Source: Clostridia bacterium
GTDB taxonomy: Bacteria; Bacillota; Clostridia; Oscillospirales; CAG-272
NCBI GenBank assembly: GCA_017631325.1
Contig: JAGBTM010000005.1
Coordinates: 1-49,106, forward strand
Length of the DNA stretch: 49,106 nucleotides
Direction: 5' to 3'
The position numbers were made by a program, and so were the translations under genes. Each line of letters begins with the position of its first letter. Position 1 is the stretch's first letter. The notes under the pieces are model-generated. The model ran no database searches, had not been told where the DNA came from, and was given only the letters and a program-made list of their open reading frames with translations. Below are positions 45,767 through 49,106 of the stretch, piece after piece.

Positions 45767-47203
45767 ATGAACTTTTCAATGATAAGATACACGCTCGGCT
45801 GGCTTTTAATTTTCGAGTCTGTGTTCTTTTGCGTTCCGCTTATAGTAGCGGCGGCATTCTGGGAGAGCGCATTTTTCTCATTTCTTATAGCGGCTCTTAT
45901 AGCGCTCGGCGCAGGACTTCTTTTATCCTTCAAAAGGCCACGCCACACCGACCTTTACGCCAAGGACGGATTTGTAATAGTTTCGCTTTCCTGGATTATC
46001 CTTAGTCTTTTCGGTGCGCTTCCCTTTATGTTTACAGGCGTTACCACCTCGTTTATAGACGCCCTCTTCGAGACCGCCTCGGGCTTTTCCACGACGGGCG
46101 CATCTATTTTCTCTACCGTTGAGGACCTGCCGCGCTCTATTCTTATGTGGCGCTCGTTCACACACTGGATAGGCGGTATGGGAGTGCTCGTCTTTATTAT
46201 GGCGTTTTTACCGCTCAGCGGTGGACAGAACATGCACATAATGCGTGCCGAGTCCCCAGGTCCCGAGGTGTCAAAGCTCGTACCCCGTGTCAAAAAAACG
46301 GCTACTATTCTCTATATCATATACTTTGCTATGACACTCGTGATGTTCGTTTTTTTGCTCATATCGGGAATGGACGTCTTCGATGCCCTAAACACAGCAT
46401 TTGCTACCGCAGGTACGGGAGGCTTCGGATTCAAGAACGACAGCTTCGCCTCGGCAAGCATCACCCAGCAGATAATAGTTACCGTCTTTATGCTCCTGTT
46501 TTCCATCAACTTCAACTCCTACTATCTGATGCTCAAGCTGAAGTTCAAGGACGCAATAAACTCGGAGGTCAAGGCCTTTATCCTTATCGTGCTTTTTGCG
46601 ATAACCGTTATAACTATAAACGTATCTTCGATGTTCGATAGCATCTGGGACGCGCTAAGACACGTCTCCTTTACGGTTGCCTCGCTCATCTCAACCACAG
46701 GATTTTCAACCGAAAACTTCGACCTCTGGCCTGAACTTTCAAAGACCGTGCTGGTCATTATAATGTTTATCGGCGCGTGTGCAGGAAGTACGGGAGGCGG
46801 TATCAAGGTTTCGCGTATAATCATTCTCTTCAAGGGTATGGGTCGCGAGCTAAGTACTCTGGTCCATCCAAGACAGGTCAAGAAAATAACCATTGACAAC
46901 AGACCCGTCGACCACGAGGTAACGCGCTCGGTCAACGCGTATATCGTAACCTTTATTTTGATTTTCGTAGTCTCGCTTCTTGCCATTTCCTTTGAGGATA
47001 GAGATATGATTACGAACTTCACCGCCGTAACTGCCACCATCAACAACATCGGACCAGGCCTTGGAGGTGTTGGACCCGCGTCGAATTTTGCGGCATTCTC
47101 GCCTATATCAAAGCTCGTTCTGATATTCGATATGCTCGCAGGCAGGCTTGAGCTTTTCCCCATGCTCATTCTCTTCTCTCCATCAACCTATAAAAAGGGC
47201 TGA
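45767..47203 (+). CDS. trkH: Trk potassium uptake channel TrkH
   Basis: TrkH is the membrane pore for K+ uptake, gated by TrkA. The 478-residue product has about ten membrane segments. The four filter loops each keep a glycine: ASGFSTTGASIF, ATAGTGGFGFKN, ISTTGFSTENFD and NNIGPGLGGVGPASNF. AAAGG precedes the ATG at 45767, where the first hydrophobic helix begins. The 243-base gap after it holds no gene. Confidence 0.95.
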   Translation: MNFSMIRYTLGWLLIFESVFFCVPLIVAAAFWESAFFSFLIAALIALGAGLLLSFKRPRHTDLYAKDGFVIVSLSWIILSLFGALPFMFTGVTTSFIDALFETASGFSTTGASIFSTVEDLPRSILMWRSFTHWIGGMGVLVFIMAFLPLSGGQNMHIMRAESPGPEVSKLVPRVKKTATILYIIYFAMTLVMFVFLLISGMDVFDALNTAFATAGTGGFGFKNDSFASASITQQIIVTVFMLLFSINFNSYYLMLKLKFKDAINSEVKAFILIVLFAITVITINVSSMFDSIWDALRHVSFTVASLISTTGFSTENFDLWPELSKTVLVIIMFIGACAGSTGGGIKVSRIIILFKGMGRELSTLVHPRQVKKITIDNRPVDHEVTRSVNAYIVTFILIFVVSLLAISFEDRDMITNFTAVTATINNIGPGLGGVGPASNFAAFSPISKLVLIFDMLAGRLELFPMLILFSPSTYKKG

Positions 47204-47446
47204 TACCAAGAGAAAAACTGCGCCACTCGGCAAACATCCCCAAAAAACTCGAGCACCGCTTAACTAAACCGATATCGGCTCTTTTTCAGGCGCCAACTTA
47301 TTGCTCAGCGCCGCCCTCTTTTAACGCCGAAAGCACAGACTTTACAAACGCTTTCACAAAGGACGAGTATTTTAAAAGTCAACCACGGGCGCCTTGTTAC
47401 CAGCATCGCGCCCTTACTAATTTAAATTTTGGACAGTGTACTAAAA

Positions 47447-48361
47447 ATGAAAAAGTATTTATCTTCACTTCTATTCCTGCTTGCCGCGCTCCTATGGGGT
47501 CTCGCATTCTCAGCCCAAAAGGACGCAGGAACCCTCCCCGCGTTCACAATAGGAGCCGTGCGTAACGTTTTTGCCACGGTTTTTATCCTAGCCGTTATTC
47601 CGTTTTTGGATAAATTCAGAAAAAACGGCAGAGCCTTAATACAAAAGGGCAAAGCCCCCGATTTTAACAAAACCGAAATTATCGGCGGTGTTATCTGCGG
47701 CTTTATTTTGACGGTTGCAACAGCCTTTCAGCAAACAGGCCTTGGAGACGGAACCGACGCGGGAAAGGCGGCCTTTATTACAGCCCTCTACGTCGTTATA
47801 GTCCCGATTATCACGATGCTCGGAGGCCGTCGCACCCCCATTAACGTGTGGATAAGCATAGGCGTTGCCGTTGTAGGCTTCTATCTTCTTTGTATAAAAG
47901 AGGATTTTTCGATAGTCCCATCGGACGCGCTCGTTCTCGTATGCGCTCTCATTTTTGCCCTGCATATAATCGTTATCGACCGTTTTTCACCCAAGTGCGA
48001 CGGTGTCAGAATGTCCTCTATACAGTTCCTTTCCGCCTTTGTCTTTAATCTTATTTTGGCGCTTATATTCGAGGGTGGAGTTCCCATCACGTCTATCACC
48101 GACAAGCTCGGCGCGCTTCTCTACCTCGGTATATGCTCAAGCGGTATAGCCTACACTCTACAAATCGTCGGACAGGGACAGGCCGACGTCAATCCCGCGG
48201 TAGCCTCTATAATTCTTTCGCTCGAGTCAGTTTTCGGTGTGCTCGGCGGCGCCTTGCTCCTTGGCGAAACCATGCAGCCAAGAGAGTATATCGGTTGTGC
48301 AGTTGTGTTCGTTGCCGTTGTGCTGTCGCAAATCGAATTTAAGAAAAGGGCGAAAAAATAA
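47447..48361 (+). CDS. EamA/DMT-family transporter
   Basis: A 304-residue protein with ten hydrophobic segments in two five-helix EamA repeats. LLWGLAFSAQKDAG at the start and [17 protein letters not shown] near the end of the second repeat are typical. DMT proteins export amino acids, metabolites or other small compounds; the substrate is unknown. The start is the ATG at 47447; an in-frame TTG at 47429 is less likely. The ribosome site is weak. A small AT-rich hairpin follows. Confidence 0.88.
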   Translation: MKKYLSSLLFLLAALLWGLAFSAQKDAGTLPAFTIGAVRNVFATVFILAVIPFLDKFRKNGRALIQKGKAPDFNKTEIIGGVICGFILTVATAFQQTGLGDGTDAGKAAFITALYVVIVPIITMLGGRRTPINVWISIGVAVVGFYLLCIKEDFSIVPSDALVLVCALIFALHIIVIDRFSPKCDGVRMSSIQFLSAFVFNLILALIFEGGVPITSITDKLGALLYLGICSSGIAYTLQIVGQGQADVNPAVASIILSLESVFGVLGGALLLGETMQPREYIGCAVVFVAVVLSQIEFKKRAKK

Positions 48362-48385
48362 GCAAATTTGTATATATTTATTTGC
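48362..48385 (+). terminator. Weak AT hairpin after the EamA gene
   Basis: GCAAAT and ATTTGC pair over a 12-base loop, starting at the stop codon, followed by a weak T-rich tract. Similar in sequence to the ATTTGCAAA hairpins after atpA and the DtxR-type gene. Confidence 0.35.
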
Positions 48386-48497
48386 ATTTTCTCGGTTTTT
48401 TCGAAAACAAGCAACCAAGAAGCACTTTCAAATCTTTTATTATTTGCAGCTCTTTTGCATTTTGATTTTATAACGTCTGGCTTTTTCGGAGGTATTT

Positions 48498-49043
48498 ATG
48501 AGCGAGCTTACAGAAAAGCAGCTTTCAAGAGAAAAGATATACGAGGGCTCAGTTCTCACCGTTGTGCGCGATGAAATTGAACTTCCAAACGGCACCCACT
48601 CTCACCGAGAAATTTGCCTGCACATCGGTGCAGTAGCAATCTTACCGCTTCTTGAGGACGGACGGGTTATAATGGAGCGTCAGTATCGCTACGCTCACGG
48701 CCGTGTATTCTTTGAAATACCTGCAGGCAAGCTAGATACTCCAACAGAGGACCCACTCGAAGCGGCAAAACGAGAGCTTCGCGAGGAAACCGGTGCCGTA
48801 GCCGAGCGCTACACGTATCTTGGAGAAATCGACACGACCCCCGCGCTTATGAACGAGAAAATATACCTATATCTTGCCGAGGGCATCACCTTCGGTGAGC
48901 GAAACCTCGACTACGACGAGTTTCTCGACGTTGAACTTGTCCCCCTCTCTACACTTGTCGATATGACGATGAGAGGTGAAATCAAGGATGCAAAAACACA
49001 GGTGGCGGTCCTCAAAGCCAACCTTTTAAAATCAAAAAATTAA
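48498..49043 (+). CDS. NUDIX hydrolase, ADP-ribose pyrophosphatase-like
   Basis: A 181-residue NUDIX enzyme that hydrolyses a nucleoside diphosphate linked to another group, most like ADP-ribose. AGKLDTPTEDPLEAAKREL is followed by REETGA; the catalytic R92-E93-x-x-E96-E97 are present. One extra residue stands between G78 and the first Glu compared with the standard box, which is common in this clostridial subgroup. The start follows GGAGG. The last 63 bases of the window hold nothing recognisable. Confidence 0.92.
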   Translation: MSELTEKQLSREKIYEGSVLTVVRDEIELPNGTHSHREICLHIGAVAILPLLEDGRVIMERQYRYAHGRVFFEIPAGKLDTPTEDPLEAAKRELREETGAVAERYTYLGEIDTTPALMNEKIYLYLAEGITFGERNLDYDEFLDVELVPLSTLVDMTMRGEIKDAKTQVAVLKANLLKSKN

Positions 49044-49106
49044 ATCTCCCTTACAAAACCTCAAAACAAATCCCCCAAGCCATTCAATATCATCAAACCT
49101 GCAAGC

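Overview
The window looks like a chromosomal segment of an uncultured-type anaerobic clostridium (Bacillota, Clostridia) of medium GC. The evidence is strong purine-rich Shine-Dalgarno sites, sigma-A promoters of the TTGACA-N17-TATAAT type, a single-chain glycyl-tRNA synthetase, rpmH-rnpA-yidD-yidC-khpB-mnmE order, a FeoA/FeoB/Cys-rich cluster, acetate kinase and a CofE-like protein common in Firmicutes that lack F420. I see no respiratory or oxygen-defence genes. The lineage is inferred from gene content only; I cannot name a genus.

Layout. 1-340: small direct repeats, a terminator and a 10 x 13-bp tandem array. 339-5168 (minus strand): mtnN and luxS (overlapping, S-adenosylhomocysteine recycling and AI-2 synthesis), then glyQS, mtaB and hpt, probably read hpt-mtaB-glyQS. 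5293-10188 (plus): rpmH, rnpA, yidD, yidC, khpB, mnmE and an RNHCP zinc-ribbon gene. 10351-18480 (plus): a complete F-type ATP synthase operon (AtpZ-like, AtpI-like, a, c, b, delta, alpha, gamma, beta, epsilon) whose c subunit carries a two-carboxylate Na+-type ion site. 18607-21158: a secreted lipoprotein with four short repeats, a NodB-like deacetylase fold and a C-terminal sandwich-like domain. 21219-29176 (minus): rpoB and rpoC, standing apart from their usual ribosomal-protein neighbours. 29394-37289 (minus): DUF554 membrane protein, two RadC-family paralogues, trmB, prfC, greA, ackA and a YuiD/DUF212 protein. 37516-38911 (plus): a PfkB-type sugar kinase and a small membrane protein. 38994-41831 (minus): FeoA, FeoB and a Cys-rich partner, with two identical-architecture operators and a divergent DtxR-type regulator at 42022-42387. 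42685-49043 (plus): CofE-like ligase, TrkA, TrkH, an EamA-type exporter and a NUDIX hydrolase.

How the parts fit. Most genes are housekeeping: translation, tRNA modification, transcription, membrane-protein insertion and energy coupling. The probable Na+-coupled ATP synthase together with the TrkAH uptake system, and acetate kinase for substrate-level ATP, suit a fermentative anaerobe living on ion gradients. The feo module looks self-contained, with its regulator, promoter and operators all visible.

The most unusual feature is in the gaps between genes. Five intergenic regions just 3' of stop codons (after mtnN, glyQS, prfC, greA and the CofE-like gene) hold degenerate short tandem or direct repeats, each with its own unit sequence and length (13, about 30, about 22, about 118 and 18-20 nt). 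A separate AT-rich hairpin family (TTTTGTAAAT/ATTTGCAAA) recurs just after other stop codons. I do not recognise these repeats as a described system. No tRNA, rRNA, CRISPR array, insertion sequence or phage gene was found.
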